DNA from: Gremmenia infestans
Lineage: Eukaryota > Ascomycota > Leotiomycetes > Helotiales > Hamatocanthoscyphaceae
DNA length: 64,000 nucleotides
Assembly (NCBI GenBank): GCA_032629725.1
Contig: JAFEVB010000006.1
Span: forward strand, 310,001 to 374,000
Direction: 5' to 3'
Shown here: one piece after another, positions 45,230-57,649 of the stretch
How the letters are laid out: each line of letters starts with the position of its first letter
Position numbering within the stretch: position 1 is the stretch's first letter
The notes under the pieces: model-generated
What the model was told of the DNA's origin: nothing
Seen by the model: the letters and a program-made list of their open reading frames with translations, nothing else
Databases searched by the model: none
Position numbers and translations under genes: made by a program

Positions 45230-47459
45230 ATGCCTAACCCTAATCTAGAATAGATTCTAATACTAGAGAATTACCTATTTAATCGCTATATATATACGAT
45301 TCTAAGAATCTTTCTTCTATTAACTTTAATAGTCCTGCCTATTCTTCTTCTACTTAATATAATTGGAGATAAAAATAAGTCTGGCGGAGTTAAAAGACTA
45401 GATCGGTTTAGCTTTATAAATGTTAGGTTTTTATATAGGGACCGGTACTAGGTTTATTTGTTAGCTGCTATCTCTATAGCGATATTTGTCTGTTTAATAC
45501 TATAGTATAAGCTCTAGGCCTATAGTCGATTCCGGGAGGCTTTAATTATAGTATAAGTAGAGGGCGTAATAATTCTTATTATCTCTACCTTAAGGAATTA
45601 GCTTACCTTCGAATTAATTTAGTACTACTTTAGAGATATATCTGGAGGGATCTATAGTATTATAATAAACCAAGACTACTAAAGCATATATGTTAAGATA
45701 AAGCAACGAGCGAGGTTAATTATAGACCTTAAGGCTACTGAAACATATCTGATTAGAAAAGCATAAGTTGCTTAAAGGAACGCTATTTTATTATCTTAAG
45801 ATAAAGGAATTAACTAGCTTCTATAAAAGAAGTATTTATATATAAAGGATAGACTATTATTCCGTTTACCTCTTTAGGGTGTAATTCTAATACTATTTAT
45901 AGGAATTAAAGTTAATATAATATACTACTGCCGGACCGAAATTATTTGCTATAGCCTTAAGATTAAGCAAGATTAGTAATAGCTATATATCTTCCCGCTG
46001 CTAAACTTGGCATTTATTTATTTTAACTAATAGCTCTTAACCTTACTGCCTCTCCTAGCTCTAAAGACTCGGATTCTACCTTCTTAGACTCTTAAATATA
46101 TAATAATATATAGCGATATTATATGGTCGAATGTCTCTATTAGCTGGTAGGAATAATTTACTCGCATAGCTATTATCTACGCAGTTGTTTATATTATTAT
46201 CCTTAGTTTCAGATTTCTAGTTATAGTTGCCGGTTCCCTTTCTTAGATTTTATATCTTGCTAAGATTATCCTAGCACTATCCTTAGTAGAAAGGCTTTCT
46301 AACTAGCTAATCGCTATTATCTAAGGTGTTTTGCCTCTAGCTATATTAGTGCTAGTAACTACGATAGTACCTATTATTCTACGAATACTTGCCGATCTAT
46401 AAGGCTCCTACTTATACTAGGCTATAGAGATAGCTATATAGACCTACTACTTTATCTTTCTTTTTATTTAGGTTTTCCTTATAGTTTCTTTTTCTGCGAG
46501 TATTATAACTATAGTAGAGCAGTTATAATATTATACTAAGTCCGTCTTAGTCCTCCTTATCTAGAATCTACTAAAGGCGAGTAACTATTTCTTCTTATAC
46601 TTTATTATCTATACCTCCGCTACGATTACGAATATAGTTCTGTTTCCTAAAGAATTATTTAGTGTTCTGATTTCCTATATTATAGATAAAAGTGTAAAGC
46701 AAAAGTGGTTAAGATAGGAAGATCTGCACCTAAAGAGATAGGGAACATTTATACCTATATATACTAACCTTATATATATAGGTATAGTACGTCCTCCATA
46801 TAAAAAATGCCCTTGCTAATATAGGTACTATAGGTCTTATTTATATAGTAATTACTTCTTTTATACTAGTTATTAGCACTATTATCTTTAGAGCGCTATG
46901 GGTCCTATACCGACGGAATCCGCCGAAGCTTTTAAATGCAGTTTTAAATAGCCATGGCTAATTCTACCCTGTTATAATATATTAGATATTTACTAGCTTA
47001 TATTTTATAAAGTTATCTCTTATAGGGCTCTTCTTTCTTATCCGCGACTCTAATAGCAATGCAACTTATATTAGATAAGCAGTTATTATAATCTTCACTG
47101 CGGTCTTTACTATAGTATTTTATAGCACTATAGATTATAAAGGAAGGCAGCCGAAATGGAGATCCCTATTGTTTAATTTTAAAAGAGATACCTTCTAGCG
47201 CCGTTAAGAAGCCGGAGAGGAAGGATTAGGAGGGCTTGTAAAACCTTATATAAGTATATTAAATGTTAGGATTAATAACGAATATATCTATACTAGTTAG
47301 GTTATATAGGTCCTATAGAATAGTCTTAGGATTGCGATAAACGAAATCTATTATATGGAGAAGTCTAGCGAGTATCTTGTAGCTAGTAGTAAGGGCGCCT
47401 ATCTTAATAGAGATAGTAGTATAGTTTTAAAAAGTGGTCCACTAGATTGGCAGCGTTAA
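45230..47459 (+). pseudogene. CSC1/OSCA-type (DUF221) membrane channel gene, RIP-inactivated
   Basis: CSC1/OSCA proteins are mechanosensitive or hyperosmolality-gated cation channels with about eleven membrane helices. From ATG at 45230 one phase runs to about 46790. It includes RTLIVLPILLLLNIIGDKN-like residues near 45330 and RYLYRDRY. It then gives SGGIYSIIINQDY.SIYVKI near 45640 (family 'SGGxRRIWINRD'), KQRARLIIDLKATETYLIRK near 45700, and the hallmark LPLAILVLVTTIVPIILRIL at 46335, followed by ADL.G. FFLYFIIYTSATI lies near 46590. After a phase change the tail reads LIGLFFLIRDSNSNATYIR near 47020, AVIIIFTAVFTIVFYSTIDY near 47085 and KSGPLDWQR before a stop at 47457. Stops are mostly TAA/TAG. 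It is not specific to transposons; cargo status is inferred from context. Confidence 0.85.
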
Positions 47460-48390
47460 AGCAAGCTATAGTTAAGTCCTTTAGCATCGATTTTTAAGTG
47501 GTTTGTGCGAGCGATTCTTCTAGCTTTAGACCTAATATAGGATTCCCTCTAATTGAGAAACTGACCTAAAACTTAGAAAGAAACTATTATAGTCCTATAC
47601 TATACTATGTTTCTAGTATTACTATATAAAGCATACTTCGCGCTTCTATTAATTAGCAAATTATCCTCCAGCGCCACCTAAATACTAGTGCTAAAGTATT
47701 ATATTACTAGTAATATTAGATTATATATAATATTCTATACTAAGACTTAAAGGTAAGATTTGTTTCTTGGAAAGGGAAGTCTATTTACTAATCCTATATA
47801 TAAATAGTATATTATAGACCTTGGCGTCCCGGGCGAAATTTCTTAGTTTAATCGATTCTAAAGGTTAGGCTTTTAAAAGGTGAGCGTATTAAAAGCGCGG
47901 CTAAACTAAAACTAGAATATATCTTCTATATTACGTATTAAGGTTTGCGCTAGATTCTATATTATATATCTATATCTAAAGTGCTGCCTTTATTAGATTA
48001 ATATCCGCTCTATATTAGTATAAAGTGTTATATGCCTCTTACTAATACTTTCTATAGGTCTGACTAAGATAAGATACGAGATTAACGTTAGCCCTATATT
48101 AAATATATATTATGGGACTAGCTGTGGATTAAGGTTACTAGGATATAAACACCTAAAGTCGGAGAGCTATCTGAAGTAAGATGACTATCTATATTTTAAT
48201 AGCTACCTGAAGCTAAATAGCTTTGAAGGATATTTATATCTTATATAGTAATAAAACCTAATAGTAAATATTAAGCATATAAAATCAAGTACCTATTACC
48301 AAGTTAATAGATTTCCGCTGCCTACTACTTAGCTATTAGCTTGCCTTAAGTCTAATAGCAACCGCGGTCCCTTAAGGCTTAATAAGCCGC
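47460..48390. other. No gene recognised
   Basis: No long phase stands out on either strand. A patch around 47820-47835 (TTGGCGTCCCGGGCG) and one at 48361-48395 (CGCGG...CCGCG, self-complementary ends) are less mutated. The rest is typical RIP-mutated DNA. Confidence 0.35.
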
Positions 48391-48399
48391 GACTCTATT

Positions 48400-49260
48400 T
48401 TTAATAACTTCGCCCTTTAGCCTAATTAAGAAGTCCTACGGATAGAGATATTATTAGATAAACTGGTAATCGCAGAATTATAAGCTATTATAGAGGGGTG
48501 TGGCTACTTATAGCATAGAATTAACCAGTTATTATAAGCGGAGCTTAATAAAAAAGCCCTTGAATTTACTCTTAAGGATAGAGATATAATTTTTAAGTGG
48601 AATAATCTTTGCGATAAGAAGCGGTAGTAGGAGAGAAAGAGAAGCCACTTGGTCTAAAGTGTAGGGTTTAAAAGAGATTATTTAATTAATTTAAAAATAA
48701 TACCTTTTAAAGCAGGGCTTGGTATTAAAGGTATATTACTTATCTAATTAGATATTAACCTGCGCTAATAAGAGTCTAGGAGTAAAGCTTGTAATAACTA
48801 ATACAGATAAGCTAAACTTATTAATAAAGGATCTATAGGTGGATTTTAATAAGTAGGAGATATTAACTATTGATAAGAGCATTAATATGACTAGTAATAA
48901 TGATTCACTAGTATTAGAAAGCACTAAAGAATTAATAGTATTAGAAGGCACTAAAGAATTAACTTATAAGGATAATAAATCGGAATTAGAGAAAGATTAA
49001 GCTATAACGATAGTAATAGTAGGGACTAGGAGCAAATATCTGTCTACTTTTAAAGTTCTTAATACTATTAGTCGACTTAATATTAGAATTATTTTGTTAG
49101 CTTATAGTAATACTAGATATAATATATATTAGGGACCTTTTAATCCAATTACTTTCCCTATTAATATAGAGCAGCTGAATCGTATAGATACTATTAAGAC
49201 TTATAATATTTTTTAATAATAACTCTATATGCTATTATAAGAGAAATAGGGAGTTATTAC
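48400..49260 (+). pseudogene. Unknown degenerate gene with internal 9-codon repeat
   Basis: Plus-strand blocks are ELNKKALEFTLKDRDIIFKW near 48545, then KRDYLINLKIIPFKAGLGIK near 48670 and, in another phase, KSINMTSNNDSLVLESTKEL near 48880 followed by IVLEGTKELTYKDNKSELEK. The downstream part gives ITIVIVGTRSKYLSTFKVL near 49010. The phase change suggests an intron or indel. Acidic, Ser/Thr-rich composition; family unknown. Confidence 0.4.
48910..48963 (+). repeat. Tandem direct repeat, two 27-bp units, in frame
   Basis: AGTATTAGAAAGCACTAAAG at 48910 recurs as AGTATTAGAAGGCACTAAAG at 48937, each followed by AATTAA. The unit is nine codons (VLE-S/G-TKEL-I/T), so it probably repeats a peptide of the original protein. 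Confidence 0.85.
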
Positions 49261-49805
49261 TCTTTTATTCGATTCGAATTAGATTTCTAAGAATAGGCTC
49301 GCGTACGCGCAGGTTTAGGCTCCTTTATTTCTCTTGTCTACTAATATGTCTTGACTCTCTACCTATTTATTAGATTGCCACTTCCTACTTATATATATTA
49401 ATATATCTGCGGCCTCTCTTCGTCTATTCTTAGTAGCGTTCCGTTAACTCTTCTTTCTATACCTTCCCCTCCGGCCTTAATAGCGCCTACTATTCTACTT
49501 TAATAATTCTATTGCTTTCTATAGAGAGGACCTAGAGGCTTTATAGCACATCTGCCAGTCGAGGGACTAGCTAAAGAGATATTAAAGCTGCGATAATAAA
49601 GTATAAGTAGCTGTAAATAAGATCGATGTCTTCTATATATAGGGAGTTTAATACGAATATGCTGGATAAAGTATAATACTATAGAGTATTATTACCTATA
49701 TCCGCGACTATTAGTATACTCTTCTAATCTATAGGCTAATATAAAAGGGAATAGGGAAAAGGAGGCGAAAGAGCTTATAACTAGTATAGTATTAAGATCT
49801 CTAAT
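49261..49805. other. Unassigned stretch before the coiled-coil/kinase relic
   Basis: Short coding-like pieces occur (for example TPLFLLSTNMS near 49320) but no continuous frame. It may hold the 3' end of the relic before it or the promoter of the relic after it. Confidence 0.3.
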
Positions 49806-49809
49806 AGAT

Positions 49810-52800
49810 TCACGTATGCCAGTCTATAGATATGTGGAGTTATCGAATTTGCATTGCTAAACGGACTTTATACAGGTAAAGTTTATATAATATGGTGGCA
49901 AAGACTATTAACCTATATCCTACTATATAAGCTTTAGGTACCTAGTATTCTAATCTAAAAGAAATTCCTTAGGGTTTAAGCACCGGCCGCGATTAGTGCC
50001 TAAATTATATAGATAAAGGTTATTTACGCTAAACCTTACCTTTAGAGATACCTAGTATACACTAACGACTAGGTTCTTGAAATAGGAATCGGTATAGGTT
50101 TTATAGTAGCTTATAGATATTTATAGTTATTCGTAGGCTTTTAATAGAGAAAAGGAGGGATTAATAGGTTATTAGAATAGAAGATAGAGAAGAAACATTT
50201 TATAGGAAAATGCAGTCGCTAGTATCTTAATAGCGGATTATAAAAGACATATTTCGACTATAAAAGGCTTAGGTAGAGTAATAATAAAAATGGGGCAGCA
50301 ATTACTTTTATTACTAACCTAGGAATAACCTATTTATATAGAGTGCAGTAGATGTAGCATGCGCGGTAGAATGTAAGGCGGTAAAGAGCCGATTGCTTAG
50401 TAAGCTTAGCTTATTCCCACGTGTACGGATAATTCTATAGAACTATACTTAATAGGATTAGTATAAAGATTAACTAGATAAAAGGAATCACGATCTAAAG
50501 CTGCTATTGCCACTAAGCATTATATTAGGATAGAAGAAGAACTTGCAGATCTGTGAAAATAATTAGCCGAATCTAAAGCGCAGATAGTAAAAGAGTAACA
50601 CCTATATAAAGCGGAATAAGTATAACGTAAAGAAGAATAGAGACAACGCGAAAAAGAATAGAGACAATGCGAAGCAGCTAAAGCGAACATAGAGTAATCT
50701 TAGCTAAAGAATCTAGTTAATTATCTTAAATCCTATTATAACTTCTCCTTTGCTCTAAAAGTTGTTACTAATAAGATATTAATAACCTAGGGCAATACTA
50801 TAAAGCCTGCTAGCCGCCTATTTCCGTAGCGTATTATACCTTAGAACACTTTTTTATTATAGTAAAGAACTATCTAGGATAAGCTTTTAATAAGTGCACT
50901 TTTTACTATATAATAAGTATATTCTTCTATATATTAGCTGGATTATATTCGGAAATATCTTAATCCTATTAACTTAGAACTTGGTCTTTGGTATTACGCT
51001 TATAATATAGTAGAGAATCCGGTATAAACCTTAATCTAAGAGATCTATAAAGATAAATAGTTATAAAAGCAGTTGCATCTTAAGGGAATGCTAATATTTA
51101 AGAGCTATATAAATCTTAGAAAGATAAGCGAGCTATTAATTAAGGAAGTGGAACGCATATTAATATTAGAATCCTAGAATTTAAAGTTAGAGGGCTAGAG
51201 AATAAAGGGAAATAATAAGTTGGTAGGAAAAAAAAATAAGCGGAATATTACTTAAGGTAGTAGCTAGGGGATAATAGGAAGTGCTAATCAATTTTATATA
51301 TATAAGCTAGCAGATAGATAGAGGGTGCTAGTTGTATTAGTTAAATATAAAGTATTATATAAGCTTCCTCTGGCTGAAATTATCGCTAGACTTAGAGGGG
51401 AAATTTGACCAGCCGAAGAAATTATTAATAAAGAAGGCAATAATCTTAAGTTCCTCTCTAAATCTCTCCTTGCTACTATAATCACGTAGCTCTTCTCGTC
51501 TATAATCGGGAAGGGTGTTTAGCAGGGTTATATTTTTACTAGAGAAGCTACTATTTTCCTCTATATCCTAGATAACCCTATAACTATCTAGTATCACCTT
51601 TCTATTCCGAGCCTAGACTTTCAAGACTATAATAAGAACCGATTTTACTAAATAAGTATTATATAGATTACTATCTTTACCCTTAATGCTTTTGCCTCTA
51701 AAGCGCCTAGCTAGTCGTAGTATAATACAGCTGCGCGCTTAGATACCTAGGCTGTTAAGTATATTAATATTCTTAAAAAGATTCCTAAGACGATTTAAAA
51801 AGCGCCCTGTTATTTATTATATAAACTAGATAGTTAGAAAAGGTTTTCTTAGTCGCCGATTTAAATATAGGCTTGCCGCCTAGTACTTGCTTGTAATAAT
51901 AATATTAAAGATAAGATCTATTAGAGTAGCGATAAAGATAATAATAATAATAACCCTCCTTCCCTAACTCCTTATAGAGCTAGTCGGATTATGGATCAAG
52001 TAAGTTTAGTTTCTATATAATAACTAGAAGTAGGGGAAGGTCTAGAAAAGAGTAATACAAATAAGTAGAATAATATAGAAGCTATATTAAAACCAAGGAT
52101 TAAGGATCAACTATATTATACTTATTAGTATTTGCTTGGATTAGTATCTAGTAGCGTTTTAGATGCCTACTACCCTAACCTTAAAGATTACTAAGGTTAA
52201 TATCTATAGTTAGAAACCTTCCTATGCCTTATCTATGTTTAGCTTGCTATAGATCGCGGATAGGACGCAGATTATAAACCACTATATATTAAAGGATTAT
52301 AAGAGGCTCTTATAAAAATCCGGTTATCTTTATATAGGTATACTTTTATTACGAAAGCAATAAAGCAAGCTGACCGCCGGCACCTGCTTTATAAAGCTAA
52401 ATTCTATAGTGTAATTTATTCGTTCTAAGGTAGTCGCTAGCCTGTCTATCTTAGTATAGTGGATTTAGAGCTTCTATATTATTATAACTATAGAACCTAT
52501 ATTAGCATGCTCTTTCTTAGCTAGGGAGGTCACCTACTTTATTAGCACCTTAATTGGGAGAATAAAGTGCGTATACTTATAGAGGTAAATAAAATACTAG
52601 CAGAATTGCATAAGCTTTATATACTTTATATAGATATAGAACCGCGGAACTAGCTCTAGGACGGGTAATATATTATGCTGGTTGATTTTAAGCGAGCAGA
52701 GATGCAAGATAGGCCTCCCTTGGGTGTCCTTAGTCTAAACTAAAAAAGGGACCGGCAAGGGCAGTTGAAAGGTGTAGTAGAGAATAATAAGTTTAATTAT

Positions 52801-52832
52801 AAGATATGGAATATAAGAGCTTGGATATTATA
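49810..52832 (+). pseudogene. Coiled-coil plus protein kinase-like gene(s), RIP-inactivated
   Basis: One phase is readable for about 3.0 kb with TAA/TAG stops. The first part gives MPVYRYVELSNLHC near 49817 and a Cys-containing segment IYIECSRCSMRGRM near 50334, then a coiled coil (KKESRSKAAIATKHYIR-like, IEEELADL, repeats of RQREKE/RQCEAAK near 50650). The second part matches a large fungal kinase-like family: FYIYKLADR near 51292, RRLVLACNNNIKDK-like residues near 51880, YKPLYIKGL near 52280, YRYTFITKAIKQADRRHLLY near 52340 and SMLFLS.GGHLLY near 52495. LAELHKLYILYIDIEPRN at 52600-52650 corresponds to the family's 'LHKxxVLHxDAEPRN' catalytic loop; its His is now Tyr, Asp is kept. MLVDFKRAEMQ at 52675 is the metal-binding DFE-like motif. 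The Cys-rich part may be a separate gene. Confidence 0.7.
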
Positions 52833-53630
52833 ATATATAGATAAACTTAAGAATGACTAATCTGAATAAGCGAAGGTTTTAGGGGTTATATAACTTGCTA
52901 AGATAGAAGGGTAATATAGCTTTTACTATCTTTAAACTACTACAACCCTCTCTAAACTATACGCAGTCTGAAAAATAGAGGAAGTTATAGCCCAGCGCTG
53001 TATTAACCGTAGTAGGCGGTGCAGCCTACCACCTAAAGGTATTAGATGCTAACCTTATAGCTTCTTATATATTAGTTAGTCTAGGAATCCTCTCTTTCTA
53101 CTATGCTAATAGATTGTTTAAGTATAGGAGCCTAAGCTTTCTCCCTTAGTTTCCTAAATATCTTCCTTTATAAGAATTTATAAATATGAAAATTCGCCGT
53201 GATTTACTCCTATAATTAGTTATTTATTAATAGAAATATAAGACTGGTTAATAAATGCATTTATATCTAAATTCTCTATACTAAGCGCAAATTATAGTTG
53301 CTAAATCCTAATCTATAATATTAATGTCCCTACTTTTAATACTACCTTAATTATTACTAATATTACTGCCTCCTACGTTCTGCCTAGATCTTTGATCTAT
53401 AGTATATTTAAGGCCTTTATAATATATTATAACTTATGCCGCCGGCCTTGTTTTATTATAGTGCAGGAACTCGGCCTTTAGCTTTCTAATACTATATTAG
53501 ATATATAGAGGATAATACTTTCCTCCAAGTACTTAATGCTATATCTTTAACTATAATCTGCAGTCTTTTAAGAAATTATAGTATCTTATCCTAATCCTCT
53601 ATTAATAAGAAAGAAGGCATATATAGAGTA
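52833..53630. other. Mostly unassigned; small hairpin at 53012-53029
   Basis: GTAGGC and GCCTAC form a six-base stem around GGTGCA. Short plus-strand coding-like pieces occur from 53250 onwards (for example LLPPTFCLDL near 53375) but the phase is unclear. They may belong to the relic that follows. Confidence 0.3.
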
Positions 53631-53639
53631 GTTAATACT

Positions 53640-54270
53640 TCTAACTATAATGCTTAATTAACGTAATCCTAAAAATTAAGGTTAGATGCCTACTACTAAT
53701 TTTATATCCAGCTAAGGTATAGAAATCGCTAATAGAGAGCTGCAAGCTAGTTAAGTATAAGGTAAAGTTTCCCTCTAGCAAAGATCGCAAATGGAAATTT
53801 TTAGTATAGCCTATATAATAGAAGTTTGCAACTATATAACTAACTAGGAGAGCGCTGCATATTGCTACCAACTATCTCTAAGATAGCCTAAGATTCTAAA
53901 GGACTAATACTACCCTTAACACTTATACTCCTATACTTGAACAACCTATTAGCGTAGTAGAAAAAGAGGATTCCTAAACTAACTAATATATAAGAAGCTA
54001 TAAGGTTAGCACTTAGTGCCTTTAGGTAGTAGGCTGACTAGATAAGTACTAGAGGCAATATTGGTTGTTTACTATAATAATAGTAAATAATATATTGAAT
54101 CCAACTCCTTAAGAAAAGAATACGAAAGCGTTAATAGTAGGCTTATTAGTAGAATTGGATGTTAGCCTAAATAGGCCTTCATCTAACTTTCGCCTGAAAA
54201 TTTAGGCGGGAAAATTCCCTATTAACCTATTATAGCTAAGAGGTTAAACGTGTAGTAATATAGTAGAAAC
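53640..54270 (+). pseudogene. Unknown degenerate gene
   Basis: The plus-strand frame gives INVILKIKVRCLLLILYPAK near 53652, SLIESCKLVKYKVKFPSSKD and RKWKFLV near 53730-53795, then TPILEQPISVVEKEDS near 53930 and LVELDVSLNRPSSNFRLKI near 54150. Stops are TAA/TAG. The open minus-strand stretch at 53641-53871 is the shadow of this frame. Ser/Thr/Pro-rich C-terminal half; family unknown. Confidence 0.45.
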
Positions 54271-54630
54271 GCTATATAATAAAAATCTAGATACTAATTA
54301 TATAGACTGGTTGATCGCGTTAGTACTAGAATATCTCGCTAGTCTATAATTGAAAAGTCTTGCTGCTAGGTTAAGGATATAATAATAAGATGCTAAGACT
54401 AAGAGTGTACTAATATATTATAATATAAGATAGGCTAGAGGTGTAATTATTATCTGTCTTTATATTAAAAACTTTATGTTCTAAAATATATTACTATTAT
54501 CTAGTAAATAAATAATACGAATCTTCTCTTATCTTCTATTTTTATATCGTATAAGCGTTAAGGAAAGGTATATTATATATAATATAATAGGTGTATAATT
54601 ATCTATATTCTAATAAGTCCTACTCTCCTA
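54271..54630. other. No gene recognised
   Basis: TA-rich, with a near-repeat TATTATATATAATATAATAG near 54571. It could be the promoter region of the small relic that follows. Confidence 0.35.
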
Positions 54631-54631
54631 G

Positions 54632-54991
54632 ATGTCTTATAAGATTACTAGCGCCTGTATTAAAGAGCTTAAGAGCCTTTAGAGATAGAAGAATTCTCTA
54701 TAGAAGAAGATCTAGAAAAAGAAAGATAAGATAATAGAAATCCGTAATGCGATAAAAGATAGAGATATAGCTAATATTATAGTATTATTATTAATAGCTG
54801 TCTTAAGAAAACAAAGAAAGAACCAGTCTACTCTTACTAATAAGGATCTGCTAGAAGCCTTAGATATCGCAATTAACCGCTTAAAAGAGGAAAAATTAGA
54901 AGTTAGTAAGGAATTAAAAAATCTTAAGGATCTTATCGATTTAGCTTAGATAGTTGCATATATATATAGCGAGAAAGAAAACGAGAACTGA
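54632..54991 (+). pseudogene. Small coiled-coil protein gene, RIP-inactivated (120 codons)
   Basis: From ATG at 54632 to TGA at 54989-54991 the phase is unbroken (360 bases) with five internal TAA/TAG. It reads MSYKITSACIKELKSL, KDKIIEIRNAIKDRDIANII, LRKQRKNQSTLTNKDLLEAL, then DIAINRLKEEKLEVSKELKN and LKDLIDLA. Leu/Lys/Glu heptads indicate a coiled coil in the second half. It may be a short adaptor or hypothetical protein. It is one of the few relics whose natural stop (TGA) is visible. Confidence 0.65.
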
Positions 54992-55395
54992 AATGAACCC
55001 CGCCTCTAAAATAGAAAGGATACGCTAGTAATAATAAGGAGGCACCCTATAGTTAATAGAAGGGGGCGAGTATAATATAGAATAAGTGTTTTCTAAAGTT
55101 ATATAAGACACCTCTTATAATTAGATGCTAAAGGAATACTATAATCTAATAATTTATTATATAGTTTGTTTAGTTAATTATGCTTTAATATTAAAGAAGC
55201 TACTTTAATAACCCTACTCTTAATAAATGCTTAGCAAGTAGAGTTAGCTTATATGAATTCCTTTATTCGCGGTTGGAGGTCTTTCTTTCTACTATAAACT
55301 CTTAGGTTAATCTATCGGTTTATAAACCAGTCTATCGCGGTCTAATTTTCTAAAGTATTAGTAACTATAAACCTACTTTTCTGTTTACCTATCTC
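54992..55395. other. No gene recognised
   Basis: No continuous frame. It contains a less mutated patch (AGGAGGCACCCTATAGTTAA near 55037). Confidence 0.3.
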
Positions 55396-55399
55396 CTAT

Positions 55400-57440
55400 T
55401 TATTTATTAAAATCTTATTCCTATACTTCTCTTATTCGAGGATATATAGAATAGCTAAAAATTTATTAAAATGCGCAAGGAAATCCTTATATTTATAGCT
55501 ATAGGAAAGATCTTTGATTATAGTACTACTAATCTATAAAGGCGGCTTGAAGAACTAGTAAGGAACTACTTAACTCTACTTCTAATTAAGAATAGAGATA
55601 ATATTTATATTTTTATTAAAGAGCAAGTTAAATAACTCTAGATCCCTATAGACAAGAATAAAGGGGCTATACTTAAGATTATTATTAGCCTACCTACTAG
55701 TATGCTAGCGGAATATATATAGATAGTAGAGGCGATCCTCTTTTTCCTCCTATGAGATAGGACTGCGATCCTTAGTAAAAGCATTATCCGTAACCTTAAG
55801 TAATATTATAATATATTTATTAGCTAAAATAAGAGTGGTACTGCTGCTATAGTACCGGCTCTAGATGTTACGTAATGCTAGGCCCTCTAGCTTTTATATA
55901 TTTAAGTTGATAGTAATAGTTTTCTTGCAGACCTAAAAACTATCTAACCCTTAGGCTAGATAGCTAATCGAGGGAAACTTAAGATATTAAAGCTAAATAT
56001 AAATGCTAGCAAAGGAGGTGTATAAACTTGTGCGTTGCTTATCTAAGAGCTTTCTAAGATTGGTATAAGAAAGCTTCCGGCTATTAATATATTAGAGTAT
56101 AAAGAATAAGGATAATAGCTTAGTATTATTACTAAAGGTATAGGCGTGAATCTTAGGGATTGGAATTATTATCTTCTTAGCTATTAGCTTTAAAAGCTAT
56201 TAATATCGCTTTATTATCGCATATGAAGAAATATACTTACTATATTATAGCAACCTTAGTCTTAAGCTTACTCCTACTACTAAATATAAGATATGAAGCT
56301 AGAGGCACGCGCACTATCTATCTATTACTAGCTCTATTAATTAGAGAGTGAAACTGCATAAAGTAATAAATATTATAGCTGCTATAGACTAGCGGCTTGA
56401 AGAATATGCAGGTATTACTATTATAATATAAAGCTGCGAGGGAATAGACATCTTTATAATAAATAGAGGTAATAAATTAGTCGCGATTGCGATATACGCG
56501 TGCTTCTATAAGGGAGTCCCTAAAGCTTTTTTAGAGGCTTCCTAGCAGGCGTTATAGGATTTCTAGCTTAGAGAGGATAGAAGTTGCTATATTTCCTAAG
56601 AAGGGTATCCTTCTAGCTTTATAACTACTATAAGTACCTCCTGCCTGCCTAAGCTTTAAGGCATAATAGCTATGCGCTAAGATTATCGAGATATAAAACG
56701 CCCTTTCCGCGACTTATAATAAAACATTCCCAACCTTTTATCTTACTAGTAGCTTAAATAGTAAAGTGTAGTAGAATACGTTTTGAATAAATAATCTTGC
56801 GTATCTTGCTGCGACCGCTTATATTTCTCCCTTATAAAGGGATTAGCTTTAGGAAGACAACTAACGCCTCCTGCGACTAAGGAGAAGAGTATACGAGCTA
56901 TCTTATACGTTTTTGCAAAAGTTAGGTATTATAAAGACGGATACTATATGGCTCCTAATAACTATAAACTTTAGTAGATAAACGGGTGTTTATATTACAA
57001 CTTGACTAATAAAAGGGCAGATATGATTCTACTAACCTGATAATCGATAAAAAGCTGCGCTTCTAATATTCTTTACTTATACTTAAGACTTATGATTTAA
57101 ATTCACTTTCTAATAATAGAAATGGATTTAGACCTACTTCGAGTTATTATCCGGGTTTATATTATGGATATTCCATTGGAACTAAATGCGCAAGTTTGTT
57201 ATCTTAGGAAAAGCTTTTATTAATAGGTTCTTAGTCGAGAAATAAACCTTGACTTTAAAGCTAGATATTATAATACTAAGCATTATCTCTTTAACTTTGA
57301 TTTAAGATATAATATAAAAGCATAGTTCCTCTACGACTTTAATATTACAAGCACACTTAATAAAGTAGAGCTTATAACGATTTAATATAAAGTTTATCTT
57401 ACTATAAAGCAAGAGGAGTCTTAGTAAGTCTGAGAATAAA
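55400..57440 (+). pseudogene. Large unknown gene, RIP-inactivated
   Basis: Plus-strand frames with TAA/TAG stops give LKILKLNINASKGGV near 55978, ELSKIGIRKLPAINILEYKE near 56050 and IITKGIGVNLRDWNYYLLSY near 56130. In another phase they give CEGIDIFIINRGNKLVAIAI near 56428, YACFYKGVPKAFLEAS and LPPATKEKS-like residues near 56860, RAILYVFAKVRYYKDGYYMA near 56900 and LTNKRADMILLT. The last part reads MDLDLLRVIIRVYIMDIPLE near 57122 and LDFKARYYNTKHYLFNFDLR near 57250. Phase changes imply introns, or two or three genes. I considered a RecQ/telomere-linked helicase but found no helicase motif. Function unknown. Confidence 0.45.
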
Positions 57441-57649
57441 GTTAAAAAGACTTCTAATCTAACTAGTAATAGGATATTTACTTTACGGGATATATAGGTT
57501 AAATAGGCGAAGAAGCGTTATATAATATATATATAGAGAGGTAATTATATAACTAAGTAATATTAGGAACGAGATTGAAAGTTGATCCATTTTACTTAAG
57601 TGGTATAAAAGCATAAAGATTCTATAATCTTTCTTGAATTTATAGCGTT

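Noticed and set aside
48748..48951. 67-codon minus-strand ORF
   Set aside because: Antisense to the plus-strand acidic repeat-containing relic.
51294..51485. 63-codon minus-strand ORF
   Set aside because: Antisense to the kinase-like relic.
53641..53871. 76-codon minus-strand ORF
   Set aside because: The plus-strand phase over the same bases continues beyond it on both sides with RIP-type stops, so the minus ORF is a shadow.
55400..57440. RecQ/telomere-linked helicase
   Set aside because: No Walker A/B or helicase motif could be placed in any phase.
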